The translations under genes were made by a program, and so were the position numbers. From an uncultured Actinomycetes bacterium (GTDB taxonomy: Bacteria; Actinomycetota; Actinomycetes; S36-B12): a stretch of DNA of 7,396 bases. Each line of letters begins with the position of its first letter. Within the stretch, counting starts at the first letter, position 1. Positions 1 to 6,943 of this stretch are shown piece by piece. The stretch is from contig CALGTB010000276.1 of the NCBI GenBank assembly GCA_937902285.1, forward strand, positions 1 through 7,396. Direction: 5' to 3'. The notes under the pieces were generated by a model. It ran no database searches and was not told where the DNA came from. It saw only the letters and a program-made list of their open reading frames with translations.

Positions 1-1308
1 CGGCGGACCGGCCGCCGGCCCACGGGCACGCAGGGCCCGCGCGGGGATGATCGCCTCGGTGAAGCCCAGCCGGTGCGCCTCGGCCAGCCGGCGCTCGAGC
101 GAGCCGATGGGGCGCACGTCGCCCGCGAGCCCGATCTCGCCGAAGGCCACCAGGCCGGCCGGCAGTGCGCGGTCGGCGGCGCTGCTGGCGATCGCCAGGG
201 CCACGGCCATGTCGGTCGCGGGCTCGGCCAGGCGGACGCCTCCGACCGTGGCGACGAAGCAGTCGGCGGTGGCCAGCTTGACCCCTGCGCGGCGCTCGAG
301 GACGCCGAGCATCATCGCGATGCGCGAGGAGTCGAGGCCGCTGGTGACGCGCCGCGGCTGCGGGGCGCTGGTCGGCGCGATGAGCGCCTGCACCTCGGCC
401 ACAAGGGGCCGCCGGCCCTCGATCGTCACCGTGACGCACGTGCCGGGGGCGGGGTTGCGGCGGTCGCCGAGGAACAGGCCGCTCGGGTCGGCGAGGCCGA
501 TGATGCCGTCGTCGACGAGCTCGAAGCAGCCGATCTCGTCGGCGGGACCGAACCGGTTCTTCACCGCCCGCACGAGCCGCAGCGGGCCCTGCCGGTCGCC
601 CTCGAAGTGCAGGACGACGTCGACGAGGTGCTCGAGGGCGCGGGGACCGGCGACCGAGCCGTCCTTGGTCACGTGTCCGACGAGCACGACGGTGATGTCG
701 CGCGACTTGGCCAGCGCGATGAGGGAGGCCGCCACCTCCTTGACCTGCGTGACCCCGCCCGCTGCGCCGTCGACCTCGGCGCTGCTGATGGTCTGCACCG
801 AGTCGAGGATGAGCAGGGACGGGGCGGTGGCATCGACCTGGCCGAGCACGCTGCCCAGGTCGGTCTCCGCGCAGAGATAGAGCTCGTCGGCGATGGCCTC
901 GATGCGCTCGGCGCGCAGGCGCACCTGGGCGGCCGACTCCTCGCCGGTGACGTAGAGGGCCCGACGGCCCGAGCGCGCCCAGGTGGCCGCCGTGTCGAGC
1001 AGCAGGGTCGACTTGCCGACTCCGGGCTCACCGGCGAGCAGCAGCACGGCCCCAGGCACGAAGCCGCCGCCCAGGACGCGGTCGAGCTCGGGCGTGCCCG
1101 TGGGGATGGCGTGCGCGGCGGCGATGTCGACGCTGCCGATGGGGACGGCGGGGGTGCGGCTGGCGACAACCGCGGTCGTGCGCGCCCGCACGGCGCCGAC
1201 CTCCTCGACGGTGCCCCACGCCTGGCACTCGCCGCACCGGCCCACCCACTTCGCGGTGGTCCAGCCGCAGTCGGTGCAGCGGTAGGGCGCGACCTGAACC
1301 TTGGCCAC
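1..1308 (-). CDS. radA: DNA repair/recombination ATPase RadA (Sms), C-terminus cut by window edge
   Basis: RadA is a cytoplasmic RecA-like ATPase/helicase that helps process recombination intermediates and branch migration in DNA repair (family knowledge). The 436 codons visible carry the full signature: an N-terminal zinc finger CxxC-x10-CxxC (C11, C14, C25, C28), Walker A GEPGVGKST at residues 93-101, a GHVTKDG segment near residue 213, the RadA-specific KNRFG motif at 250-254, and a Lon-protease-like C-terminal domain ending near the IGxxGxVRPI segment and a LGF-EAIIPA stretch. No stop is reached at base 1; E. coli-type RadA is about 460 aa, so perhaps 20-30 codons are missing. The GTG start is preferred because the reading begins right before the zinc finger (VAKVQVAPYRC) and a GAGG sits 8 nt upstream. 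It lies 5 bp after the stop of the cysteine-rich gene, so the two are probably co-transcribed. Identification is secure. Confidence 0.97.
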   Translation of the reverse strand, partial: MAKVQVAPYRCTDCGWTTAKWVGRCGECQAWGTVEEVGAVRARTTAVVASRTPAVPIGSVDIAAAHAIPTGTPELDRVLGGGFVPGAVLLLAGEPGVGKSTLLLDTAATWARSGRRALYVTGEESAAQVRLRAERIEAIADELYLCAETDLGSVLGQVDATAPSLLILDSVQTISSAEVDGAAGGVTQVKEVAASLIALAKSRDITVVLVGHVTKDGSVAGPRALEHLVDVVLHFEGDRQGPLRLVRAVKNRFGPADEIGCFELVDDGIIGLADPSGLFLGDRRNPAPGTCVTVTIEGRRPLVAEVQALIAPTSAPQPRRVTSGLDSSRIAMMLGVLERRAGVKLATADCFVATVGGVRLAEPATDMAVALAIASSAADRALPAGLVAFGEIGLAGDVRPIGSLERRLAEAHRLGFTEAIIPARALRARGPAAGPP

Positions 1309-1313
1309 CGTCG

Positions 1314-2072
1314 CTACCTCGGGTCGGCGGGGTGGGGCGTGAGGCCGAGGTCGAACCGCTTCTGCTGGAGCAGCAGGTCGCGGGCGCGGCACAGCCGGGC
1401 AAGCTCGTCGTAGGCCGACTGCCCGATGAGCGCGACGATCTCGTCGCGGTTGGAGACGAACACGGGCTCGGTGCCGATGTGGGCCTCGGTGTTGGCCGTG
1501 CAGTACCAGGGGAAGTCGTGCCCGCCTGCGCCCCAGTCGCGTCGTTCGTACTCGCCGAGGACCACCACGAGGTGCTCGGTGCCGTCCTCGTAGGTGCGGG
1601 TGTCGTACGAGCGGCGCAGCGGAAGCTGCCAGCAGACCTCGGGCTTGGTCTCGATGTAGGAGACGCCCTCAGCCGCGGCCAGGTGGTGCAGGGCGCACCC
1701 GTAGCCGCCCTCGAACCCCTCGTCGTTGTGGAAGATGCATGCGCCGCGGACGACGCGGGTCTTCTCGGAGCCGTCCTCCTCGACGACCCAGCCCTTCTTC
1801 TCTCCCACCTTGTGCTGCTGCCACGTCTCGGGCGTCAGCTTCTCGACCCACTTCGCCACGCGCTTGCGGTCCTTCTTCTCCGAGAAGTGCGCGCCGTGCA
1901 CGCAGCAGCCCGCATCGGGCCGGCTCGCGTCGATGCCCGCGCAGCCTCGCCCGAAGATGCACGTCCAGCGGGAGGTGAGCCAGGTGAGGTCGGCCTTGAT
2001 GAGGTGCGTGGAGTCGGCGGGATCGACGAACTCGACCCACTGGCGGGGGAAGCCGAGCGGCACTTCGGGCAT
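1314..2072 (-). CDS. Conserved actinobacterial cysteine-rich protein (YkgJ/DUF3109-like pattern), function unknown
   Basis: The product is 252 aa from ATG 2072. An in-frame GTG two codons upstream (2078) is possible, but it directly abuts the -10-like/AGGG sequence, whereas the ATG is well spaced from it. There are nine cysteines: C38, C44, the pair C56-C57, C112, C126, C147, C191 and C228. The order C..C..CC, then C, C and a PxxC-x3-P element (P144-C147-P151) resembles the Fe/Zn-chelating arrangement of YkgJ/DUF3109-type proteins. Other visible segments are a GCCVHGAHF patch (55-63), an ACIFHN patch (111-116) and a DFPWYC patch (186-191). There is no signal peptide or membrane segment, so it is probably cytosolic. 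I recognise this as a type of hypothetical protein common in actinobacteria, without a known role. It is the first gene of the leftward unit, 5 bp before radA, which hints at, but does not prove, a link to DNA metabolism. A metal centre is inference from the cysteine pattern only. Confidence 0.85.
   Translation of the reverse strand: MPEVPLGFPRQWVEFVDPADSTHLIKADLTWLTSRWTCIFGRGCAGIDASRPDAGCCVHGAHFSEKKDRKRVAKWVEKLTPETWQQHKVGEKKGWVVEEDGSEKTRVVRGACIFHNDEGFEGGYGCALHHLAAAEGVSYIETKPEVCWQLPLRRSYDTRTYEDGTEHLVVVLGEYERRDWGAGGHDFPWYCTANTEAHIGTEPVFVSNRDEIVALIGQSAYDELARLCRARDLLLQQKRFDLGLTPHPADPR
1317..1320 (-). promoter_or_regulatory. Shine-Dalgarno of radA overlapping the end of the upstream gene
   Basis: GAGG on the minus strand lies 8 nt before the radA GTG and inside the last codons of the upstream cysteine-rich gene, directly before its TAG stop. 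It supports the GTG at 1308 and suggests that radA translation is coupled to termination of the upstream gene. Seen in sequence; the coupling is inference. Confidence 0.6.
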
Positions 2073-2078
2073 GGCCAC

Positions 2079-2084
2079 ACCCTA
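2079..2084 (-). promoter_or_regulatory. Candidate -10 (TAGGGT) for a leaderless transcript of the cysteine-rich gene/radA unit
   Basis: TAGGGT on the minus strand ends exactly 6 nt before ATG 2072, which would put the transcription start at the A of ATG. The same bases contain AGGG, which could instead be a Shine-Dalgarno 7 nt from the ATG, so the two readings compete. No convincing -35 hexamer is visible 16-19 bp upstream. Confidence 0.5.
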
Positions 2085-2114
2085 CGTGGTCGAGGCGACG
2101 TCGCGGTGAATCGC

Positions 2115-2149
2115 GTGCAGCGCTGACTTCGGCGGAGTCGATGCTGCGC
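2115..2149. repeat. Imperfect inverted repeat in the divergent intergenic region (candidate operator)
   Basis: Two 14-nt arms (2115-2128 and 2136-2149) match in 10 of 14 positions as a DNA palindrome around a 7-nt spacer (TCGGCGG). The core pairs are GCAGC with GCTGC and GACT with AGTC. As RNA it would fold with only one true mismatch, since the other three non-matches are G-U pairs. It is centred near 2132, about 47 bp upstream of the ppx start and 60 bp upstream of the leftward ATG, so a bound protein could influence both promoters. There is no T-tract, so an intrinsic terminator is unlikely. Confidence 0.45.
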
Positions 2150-2166
2150 AGGGTGCGTCGGCCCGC

Positions 2167-2172
2167 TAGTTT
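2167..2172 (+). promoter_or_regulatory. Candidate -10 (TAGTTT) for a leaderless ppx transcript
   Basis: TAGTTT is followed by exactly 6 nt and then the ppx GTG, placing the expected transcription start on the G of the start codon. There is no purine-rich Shine-Dalgarno in the bases before the GTG, which supports leaderless initiation. The -35 position (about 2144-2149, CTGCGC) is a poor match to TTGACA and overlaps the right arm of the inverted repeat. Confidence 0.55.
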
Positions 2173-2178
2173 CGTGTC

Positions 2179-3108
2179 GTGCGACTCGGCGTTCTCGACC
2201 TGGGATCCAACACCGTCCACCTGCTCCTGGTCGACGCGCACTACGGGGCCGCGCCGGTGCCCGCCTCGAAGCTGAAGATGCCGCTGCGCCTGTCCGAGCA
2301 CCTCAACGATGCCGGCGGGGTCGAGGAGCCCGCGATCGGGCAGCTGGTCGACTTCGTGGCCCGTGGACTCCGCCTGGCCGAGGACAAGGGCGCCACCGAG
2401 GTGATGGCCTTCGCGACGTCGGCGATCCGCGAGGCCACCAACGGCGAGCAGGTGCTGGCCCGCGTGCGGGACGAGACGGGCCTCGACATCGAGGTCCTGT
2501 CGGGCGAGGACGAGGCCCGCATGACCTTCCTGGCGGTGCGCCGCTGGTTCGGGTGGTCGAGCGACCGCATCCTCGCGTTCGACATCGGGGGAGGATCCCT
2601 TGAGCTGGCCTCGGGAACCGACGAGGAGCCCGACGTGGCCGTCTCGGTGCCGCTCGGTGCCGGGCGGCTGACGCGCGACTACCTCGTGGGCGACCCGCCG
2701 AGCCCGGAGTCCGTCCGCGAGGCCCGTCGGCATGCGCGGGCAGGGATCGCCGAGGTGGCCGGACGGCTGCGTCGCGTCGGGGAGCCGCGCCTGGCCGTGG
2801 CCACGTCCAAGACCTTCCGGCAGCTGGCCCGCATCGCCGGTGCCGCCCCCTCGAGTGAGGGCGTGCACGTGCGCCGGGTCCTGCGGCTCGACGACGTGCG
2901 CGAGCTGGTCCCGCGGCTGGCCGGGATGACCGCCACGCAGCGCAGCCGGATCCCCGGCGTCTCCGAGGGACGCTCCGAGCAGATGGTGGCGGGAGCGGTG
3001 GTAGCCGAGGCTGCGATGGAGCTGCTCGACGTGGACGAGCTCGTGGTCTGCCCGTGGGCCCTTCGCGAGGGCATCATCCTGCGACGCATGGACGGACTGC
3101 CACGATGA
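2179..3108 (+). CDS. ppx: Exopolyphosphatase, Ppx/GppA family (short PPX1-like type)
   Basis: The 309-aa product belongs to the actin-like ASKHA fold family that removes terminal phosphate from inorganic polyphosphate, or in some members from pppGpp. Visible motifs are the N-terminal phosphate-1 loop DLGSNT (7-12), ATSAIREA (79-86), SGEDEAR (108-114) with E110 as the likely catalytic glutamate, the phosphate-2 loop DIGGGS (135-140), PLGAGRLT (158-165), and the C-terminal VAGA (270-273) and WALREGIIL (293-301). The length matches the two-domain short form such as mycobacterial PPX1 (Rv0496), without the extra C-terminal domains of E. coli Ppx. The overall pattern is very close to Rv0496 as I recall it. 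The GTG start gives the usual MRLGVLDLGSNT N-terminus. The stop overlaps the ATG of the ATPase gene (ATGA), so the two are translationally coupled. Whether polyphosphate or (p)ppGpp is the preferred substrate cannot be told from sequence alone. Confidence 0.94.
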   Translation: MRLGVLDLGSNTVHLLLVDAHYGAAPVPASKLKMPLRLSEHLNDAGGVEEPAIGQLVDFVARGLRLAEDKGATEVMAFATSAIREATNGEQVLARVRDETGLDIEVLSGEDEARMTFLAVRRWFGWSSDRILAFDIGGGSLELASGTDEEPDVAVSVPLGAGRLTRDYLVGDPPSPESVREARRHARAGIAEVAGRLRRVGEPRLAVATSKTFRQLARIAGAAPSSEGVHVRRVLRLDDVRELVPRLAGMTATQRSRIPGVSEGRSEQMVAGAVVAEAAMELLDVDELVVCPWALREGIILRRMDGLPR

Positions 3109-5486
3109 GCCAGGCCCCCGCCCTGCCCGAGAACCTCACCGACCCGGTCGTCGGCCTCACCGCGGCGGACGTGGCCGAGCGGGTGGCGCGCGGGCAGGCC
3201 AACGACGCCCCCGATGCGCGCAGCCGCAGCCTGGGCGACATCGTCCGGGCCAACACCTTCACGTGGTTCAACGGGCTCATCGGCTCGCTGTGGCTGGTCA
3301 TGCTGCTGGTGGCGCCGATCCAGGACTCGCTGTTCGGCTTCGTCATCGTGGCCAACACCGGCATCGGCATCATCCAGGAGTGGCGGGCCTCCCGGACCCT
3401 GGCCAAGCTCGCCGTCATCGGCGAGGCGAAGCCGGTCGTGCGCCGCGACGGAGCCGACGTCGAGGTGAGCCCCGGCGATGTCGTGCTCGATGACCTCATC
3501 GTGCTGCGGACGGGCGACCAGCTCGTCGTCGACGGAGTCGTCGTCGAGGCCGACGGGCTCGAGATCGACGAGAGCCTGCTCACCGGAGAGGCCGACCCCG
3601 TCGACATGGTCGAGGGGGCGCCGGCGATGTCGGGCTCGTTCGTCGTCGCGGGCTCGGGCCTCTACCAGGCGACGCGCGTCGGCAAGGACTCGTTCGCGGC
3701 CGGGCTCACCGAGCAGGCCAAGAAGTTCCACCTCACCAACTCCGAGCTGCGCGACGCCATCAACAGCTTCATCCGCGTCGTGTCGTTCCTGCTCATCCCC
3801 GTGGGCCTGCTGCTGCTGTGGTCGCAGCTCGTCCGTGCCGACCTCCCGGTCGACGAGGCCATCCGGGGGACCATCGCCGGCGTCGTCACGATGGTCCCCG
3901 AGGGCCTGGTCCTGCTGACCAGCATCGCCATGGCGGTGTCGGTCATCCGGCTCGCCCAGAAGCGGGTGCTCGTGCAGGACATGCCCGCCGTCGAGGTGCT
4001 GGCGCGCGTCGACACGATCTGCGTCGACAAGACCGGCACGCTGACCGAGCCGGGCATGAAGGTGCGCGACGTCGTGACGGTCGGCGACCCGGCCTCGCTG
4101 GGCGGCACCACTGCCGACGGGGCCGACCGCCTGGCCGCAGTGCTGGGCGCCCTCGGCGCCAGTGAGTCGAACCCCAACCCGACGCTCGAGGCCATCTCCG
4201 AGCACTACCCCTCGCCGGGGTGGACCGTCACGGGGTCGGTGCCCTTCTCCAGCGCACGCAAGTGGTCCGCCGCCACGTTCGAGGGCCAGGGCACGTGGCT
4301 GCTGGGCGCACCGGAGATGCTCATCGCCGACGGCGATGCCGTGCGCGGGCGCGCCGACGAGCTCGCAGCCGACGGGGCCCGGGTGCTCCTGCTGGCGAAG
4401 GCCGATGCCACGCCCACCGCTGACGAGGGCCCCGGAGCCGTCGAGCCGGTCGCCCTCGTGGTGATCAACCAGCAGCTGCGGCCGGACGCCGCCGAGACCG
4501 TCGCCTACTTCCTGGCGCAGGACGTCACGGTCAAGGTCATCTCGGGCGACAACGCGACGACCGTCGGGGCCATCGCGATGCAGGCGGGCGTGCCCGGGGC
4601 CGACAAGCCCGTCGACGCCCGCGGCCTGCCCACCGACCCCGCCGAGCTGGCCGAGGTGGTGATGGCGTCGAACGTCTTCGGACGGGTGACGCCGGCGCAG
4701 AAGCAGGAGATGGTCGACGCGCTGCACCTGAAGCAGTCCACCGTGGCCATGACCGGCGACGGCGTCAACGATGTGCTTGCCCTGAAGAACGCCGACCTCG
4801 GCATCGCGATGGGCTCGGGCTCGGGCGCCACGCGCGCCGTCGCGCAGCTCGTCCTCCTCGACAACCGCTGGTCGGTGATGCCCAGCGTGGTCGCCGAGGG
4901 CCGTCGGGTGCTCGGCAACATCGAGCGGGTCTCGGACGTGTTCCTGACCAAGTCGTTCTACGCCATGATCATCTCGATCGTGGTGGGCATCACGGCGATC
5001 ACGTTCCCGTTCCTTCCCCGGCACCTGTCGCTCATCGGCGCGCTGACGATCGGCATCCCGGGGTTCTTCCTCGCCCTCATGCCCAACACCGAGCGCTTCC
5101 GGCCGGGCTTCCTGCGGCGCGTCCTGCTCTTCGCCGCCCCGTCCGGCGTCATCGCCGCGGTCGCCGCGCTCACCAGCTTCCAGCTCGCCCTCAACGCGGG
5201 CGAGCCGCTGCTCAGCGCGCAGTCGTCGGCGACCACGACCCTCTTCATCGTGACCACCGCCGTGCTCCTGCAGTCGGCCCGTCCGCTGAACGCGCTGCGG
5301 CTCGCCATCGTGGTGGCCATGGTCGTGGCGTTCCTCGGGGTGCTGTTCATCCCGTGGTTCTCGAACTTCTTCGCCCTGTCGCTCGGCCCCGAGAAGTACG
5401 CCGTGATCGCGATCGGCGTCGGGTTCGCCGGTGCCCTCCTCGTGTGGGTGGCGACGATCATCACCGATCGCTGGCGCCGGGCATGA
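3105..5486 (+). CDS. ctpE: CtpE-like cation (probably Ca2+) P-type ATPase
   Basis: This is a 793-aa integral membrane P-type ATPase. The actuator loop TGEADP starts at T160, the phosphorylation motif DKTGTLT carries D308, a nucleotide-binding KW lies at 386-387, the P-domain KVISGDN at 477-483 and the hinge TGDGVND at 550-556. Membrane segments are M1 about 51-70, M2 75-92, M3 222-243, M4 253-282 with PEGL (265-268), M5 about 612-632, M6 about 639-660 with IGIPGFFLALMPN, and four more hydrophobic helices, ten in all. There is no N-terminal heavy-metal-binding domain and no CPC/SPC in M4, which argues against a copper/zinc pump. Whole-length similarity as I recall it is to mycobacterial CtpE (Rv0908, about 797 aa), reported to be a Ca2+ uptake pump; the ion here is inferred from that. 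The ATG overlaps the ppx stop (ATGA) and the TGA overlaps the next start, placing it in the middle of a tightly coupled operon. A start 17 codons upstream would lie inside ppx and is unlikely. Confidence 0.92.
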   Translation: MSQAPALPENLTDPVVGLTAADVAERVARGQANDAPDARSRSLGDIVRANTFTWFNGLIGSLWLVMLLVAPIQDSLFGFVIVANTGIGIIQEWRASRTLAKLAVIGEAKPVVRRDGADVEVSPGDVVLDDLIVLRTGDQLVVDGVVVEADGLEIDESLLTGEADPVDMVEGAPAMSGSFVVAGSGLYQATRVGKDSFAAGLTEQAKKFHLTNSELRDAINSFIRVVSFLLIPVGLLLLWSQLVRADLPVDEAIRGTIAGVVTMVPEGLVLLTSIAMAVSVIRLAQKRVLVQDMPAVEVLARVDTICVDKTGTLTEPGMKVRDVVTVGDPASLGGTTADGADRLAAVLGALGASESNPNPTLEAISEHYPSPGWTVTGSVPFSSARKWSAATFEGQGTWLLGAPEMLIADGDAVRGRADELAADGARVLLLAKADATPTADEGPGAVEPVALVVINQQLRPDAAETVAYFLAQDVTVKVISGDNATTVGAIAMQAGVPGADKPVDARGLPTDPAELAEVVMASNVFGRVTPAQKQEMVDALHLKQSTVAMTGDGVNDVLALKNADLGIAMGSGSGATRAVAQLVLLDNRWSVMPSVVAEGRRVLGNIERVSDVFLTKSFYAMIISIVVGITAITFPFLPRHLSLIGALTIGIPGFFLALMPNTERFRPGFLRRVLLFAAPSGVIAAVAALTSFQLALNAGEPLLSAQSSATTTLFIVTTAVLLQSARPLNALRLAIVVAMVVAFLGVLFIPWFSNFFALSLGPEKYAVIAIGVGFAGALLVWVATIITDRWRRA

Positions 5487-6274
5487 GCCCCGCGCCGAGG
5501 ATCGGGCTGTCGACCTCGTCCGTCTACCCGGAGACCACCGCCGCGGCCTTCGAGATGGCGGCGTCGCTCGGCTACGACGGCGTCGAGGTGATGGTCGGCA
5601 CCGACACCACGAGCCAGGACTCCGACGCGCTCAAGGCGCTGATGGACCACTACGAGGTCCCGGTGCTCTCGATCCACGCCCCCTGCCTGCTCATCACCCA
5701 GCGCGTGTGGGGCACCGAGCCGTGGGGCAAGCTGCAGCGCGCGCAGGAGGTGGCTGAGCGGCTCGGCGCCGACACCGTGGTCGTGCACCCGCCGTTCCGG
5801 TGGCAGCGCGAGTACGCGCGCGAGTTCGTCACCGGGCTCGAGCGGATGAGGTCCGAGACCGAGATCGTCTTCGCGGTCGAGAACATGTACCCGTGGCGGG
5901 CCGGCCCGCGATCGATCGCGGCCTACCTGCCCGACTGGGACGTGCGCAACGACGACTACCCGCACACCACGCTCGACCTCTCGCACACCGCCGTGTCCCG
6001 CAGCGACGCCGTCGAGTTCGCCTACGACCTGGGCGACCGCCTGGCGCACCTGCACCTGGCCGACGGCACCGACTCGGCCCGCGACGAGCACCTCATCCCC
6101 GGCCGGGGCGACCAGCCGGTGGCCGAGGTCCTCGCCGTGCTGGGCGCCCGCGAATTCTCGGGCTCGGTCATCGTCGAGGTGAGCACCCGCCGGGCGCCTG
6201 ACCGGGCCTCCCGAGAGAGCGACCTGGCGGAGGCCCTGCAGTTCGCACGCCGGCATCTGGCCCCTCCCGCATAG
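5483..6274 (+). CDS. Sugar phosphate isomerase/epimerase-like TIM-barrel protein (Rv0498-like)
   Basis: The 263-aa product is a metal-dependent (beta/alpha)8 barrel of the xylose-isomerase-like/AP-endonuclease-2 family. Candidate metal or active-site residues at strand ends are E35 (GVEVMVG), H65 (SIHAP), H102 (VVHPPFR), E133 (AVENMYP), D165 and H168 (LDLSH), H191 and D194 (HLHLADG), H203 in the HLIPGRGD segment and E232 (VEVSTR). This is the full ligand set expected for an active enzyme of this fold. It resembles mycobacterial Rv0498, which also lies close to a ppx gene, but no substrate has been assigned that I know of. The ATG start overlaps the stop of the ATPase gene (ATGA), and the first strand RIGLSTSSVYP follows immediately, so the upstream in-frame extension inside the ATPase is rejected. 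No signal peptide is visible, so it is cytosolic. The exact reaction is unknown; the fold assignment is strong. Confidence 0.88.
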   Translation: MSPAPRIGLSTSSVYPETTAAAFEMAASLGYDGVEVMVGTDTTSQDSDALKALMDHYEVPVLSIHAPCLLITQRVWGTEPWGKLQRAQEVAERLGADTVVVHPPFRWQREYAREFVTGLERMRSETEIVFAVENMYPWRAGPRSIAAYLPDWDVRNDDYPHTTLDLSHTAVSRSDAVEFAYDLGDRLAHLHLADGTDSARDEHLIPGRGDQPVAEVLAVLGAREFSGSVIVEVSTRRAPDRASRESDLAEALQFARRHLAPPA

Positions 6275-6277
6275 GCT
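6272..6277 (+). promoter_or_regulatory. Candidate internal -10 (TAGGCT) for a leaderless tetR transcript
   Basis: TAGGCT begins with the TAG stop codon of the TIM-barrel gene and ends exactly 6 nt before the tetR GTG, the same spacing as at ppx and at the cysteine-rich gene. GGG in the gap could alternatively act as a weak ribosome-binding site very close to the GTG. No clear -35 is present. If real, tetR and the following gene can be transcribed independently of the upstream operon. Confidence 0.45.
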
Positions 6278-6283
6278 GGGATC

Positions 6284-6937
6284 GTGGCCAGCGACCCCCG
6301 CAGCATCAGCCCGCAGGACGCTGCCGGCGCCGTGCTCTCGGCCGCCCGGCTGGCGTTTGCGTCCCGGGGGTACGCCCAGACGACGATGAAGTCCGTGGCC
6401 GCCGCCGCGGGAGTCGCGCCGGGCGTCGTGAAGTCGCTCTACGACAACAAGGAGCGGCTCTTCGCCGCGGCCATGAGGCTGCCGTTCGATCCCGGCCAGG
6501 CCGTCCCGGAGCTCATCGCTCCCGGGCTCGACGGCATGGGCGACCGCCTCGTCCGGATGACGCTGTCGCTCATGGGCGACGAGAACGTGCGACGCGACCT
6601 CACCCGGCTCATCCAGTCGGACCAGGCTGCGGCCATGTCGGCGGGCGCCGCGCGGGCCGCGATGTCGCCGGACGAGTCGGCGGCGGCGCTGGCGCAGCTG
6701 CGCTTCCTCACCGAGTACGTGCAGATCACGGTCGTCGACCGCGTGGTGGCCGCCCTCGGCGTGCCGGACGCCCGCCTGCGCGTGACGCTCATCTCCTCCT
6801 ACCTCGTGGGGGTCTCGACCACCCGCTACCTGCTGCGCATCGAGCCGCTCGCCTCCGCGACCGACGACCAGGTCGTCGCGCTCGTGGGCCCCGCCATCCA
6901 GGCGCTCCTCGACCCGACCCGCAAGCCGGGCGAGTAG
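6284..6937 (+). CDS. TetR-family transcriptional regulator
   Basis: The product is 217 aa, typical for TetR regulators, which bind DNA as dimers through an N-terminal helix-turn-helix and sense a ligand through the C-terminal domain. The HTH spans about residues 12-60: AARLAFASRGY (helix 1), TTMKSVAAAAGV (helix 2), APGVVKSLYDNKERLF (recognition helix and the start of helix 4). The C-terminal part, with YLVGVSTTRYLLRIEPLA (173-190) and the following VALVGPAIQALL, resembles the TetR_C_16-type domain of actinobacterial regulators; that assignment is by eye. The GTG start sits 9 bp after the TIM-barrel stop. It lies 6 bp upstream of the proline-dehydrogenase-like gene and may regulate itself, that gene or the whole operon. 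Ligand and targets cannot be read from the sequence. Confidence 0.9.
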   Translation: MASDPRSISPQDAAGAVLSAARLAFASRGYAQTTMKSVAAAAGVAPGVVKSLYDNKERLFAAAMRLPFDPGQAVPELIAPGLDGMGDRLVRMTLSLMGDENVRRDLTRLIQSDQAAAMSAGAARAAMSPDESAAALAQLRFLTEYVQITVVDRVVAALGVPDARLRVTLISSYLVGVSTTRYLLRIEPLASATDDQVVALVGPAIQALLDPTRKPGE

Positions 6938-6943
6938 TCGACG

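Noticed and set aside
73..1413. A 446-codon plus-strand open frame opposite radA
   Set aside because: radA on the other strand has the zinc finger, Walker A and KNRFG motifs. The plus-strand frame has no recognisable domain.
2073..2078. GTG at 2078 as the start of the cysteine-rich gene
   Set aside because: It abuts the TAGGGT/AGGG element with no space for ribosome binding or for a transcription start. The ATG at 2072 has correct spacing for either mechanism.
2115..2149. The inverted repeat as an intrinsic terminator
   Set aside because: It lies upstream of both divergent genes rather than after a gene, and no T-tract follows on either strand.
1669..2868. A 399-codon minus-strand frame spanning the divergent intergenic region
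   Set aside because: It overlaps the cysteine-rich gene in another frame and runs antisense to ppx. Its low-complexity R/H/G-rich composition shows no family pattern.
3580..3600. TGEA instead of the common TGES in the ATPase actuator loop as a defect
   Set aside because: As I recall, mycobacterial CtpE also has TGEADP here, so this is a subfamily feature; the catalytic glutamate is present.
2679..5024. A 781-codon open frame on the minus strand opposite ppx and the ATPase gene
   Set aside because: It is antisense to ppx and most of the P-type ATPase, both identified by clear motifs. The composition (H/R/D/G-rich, no hydrophobic core pattern) marks it as a shadow frame.
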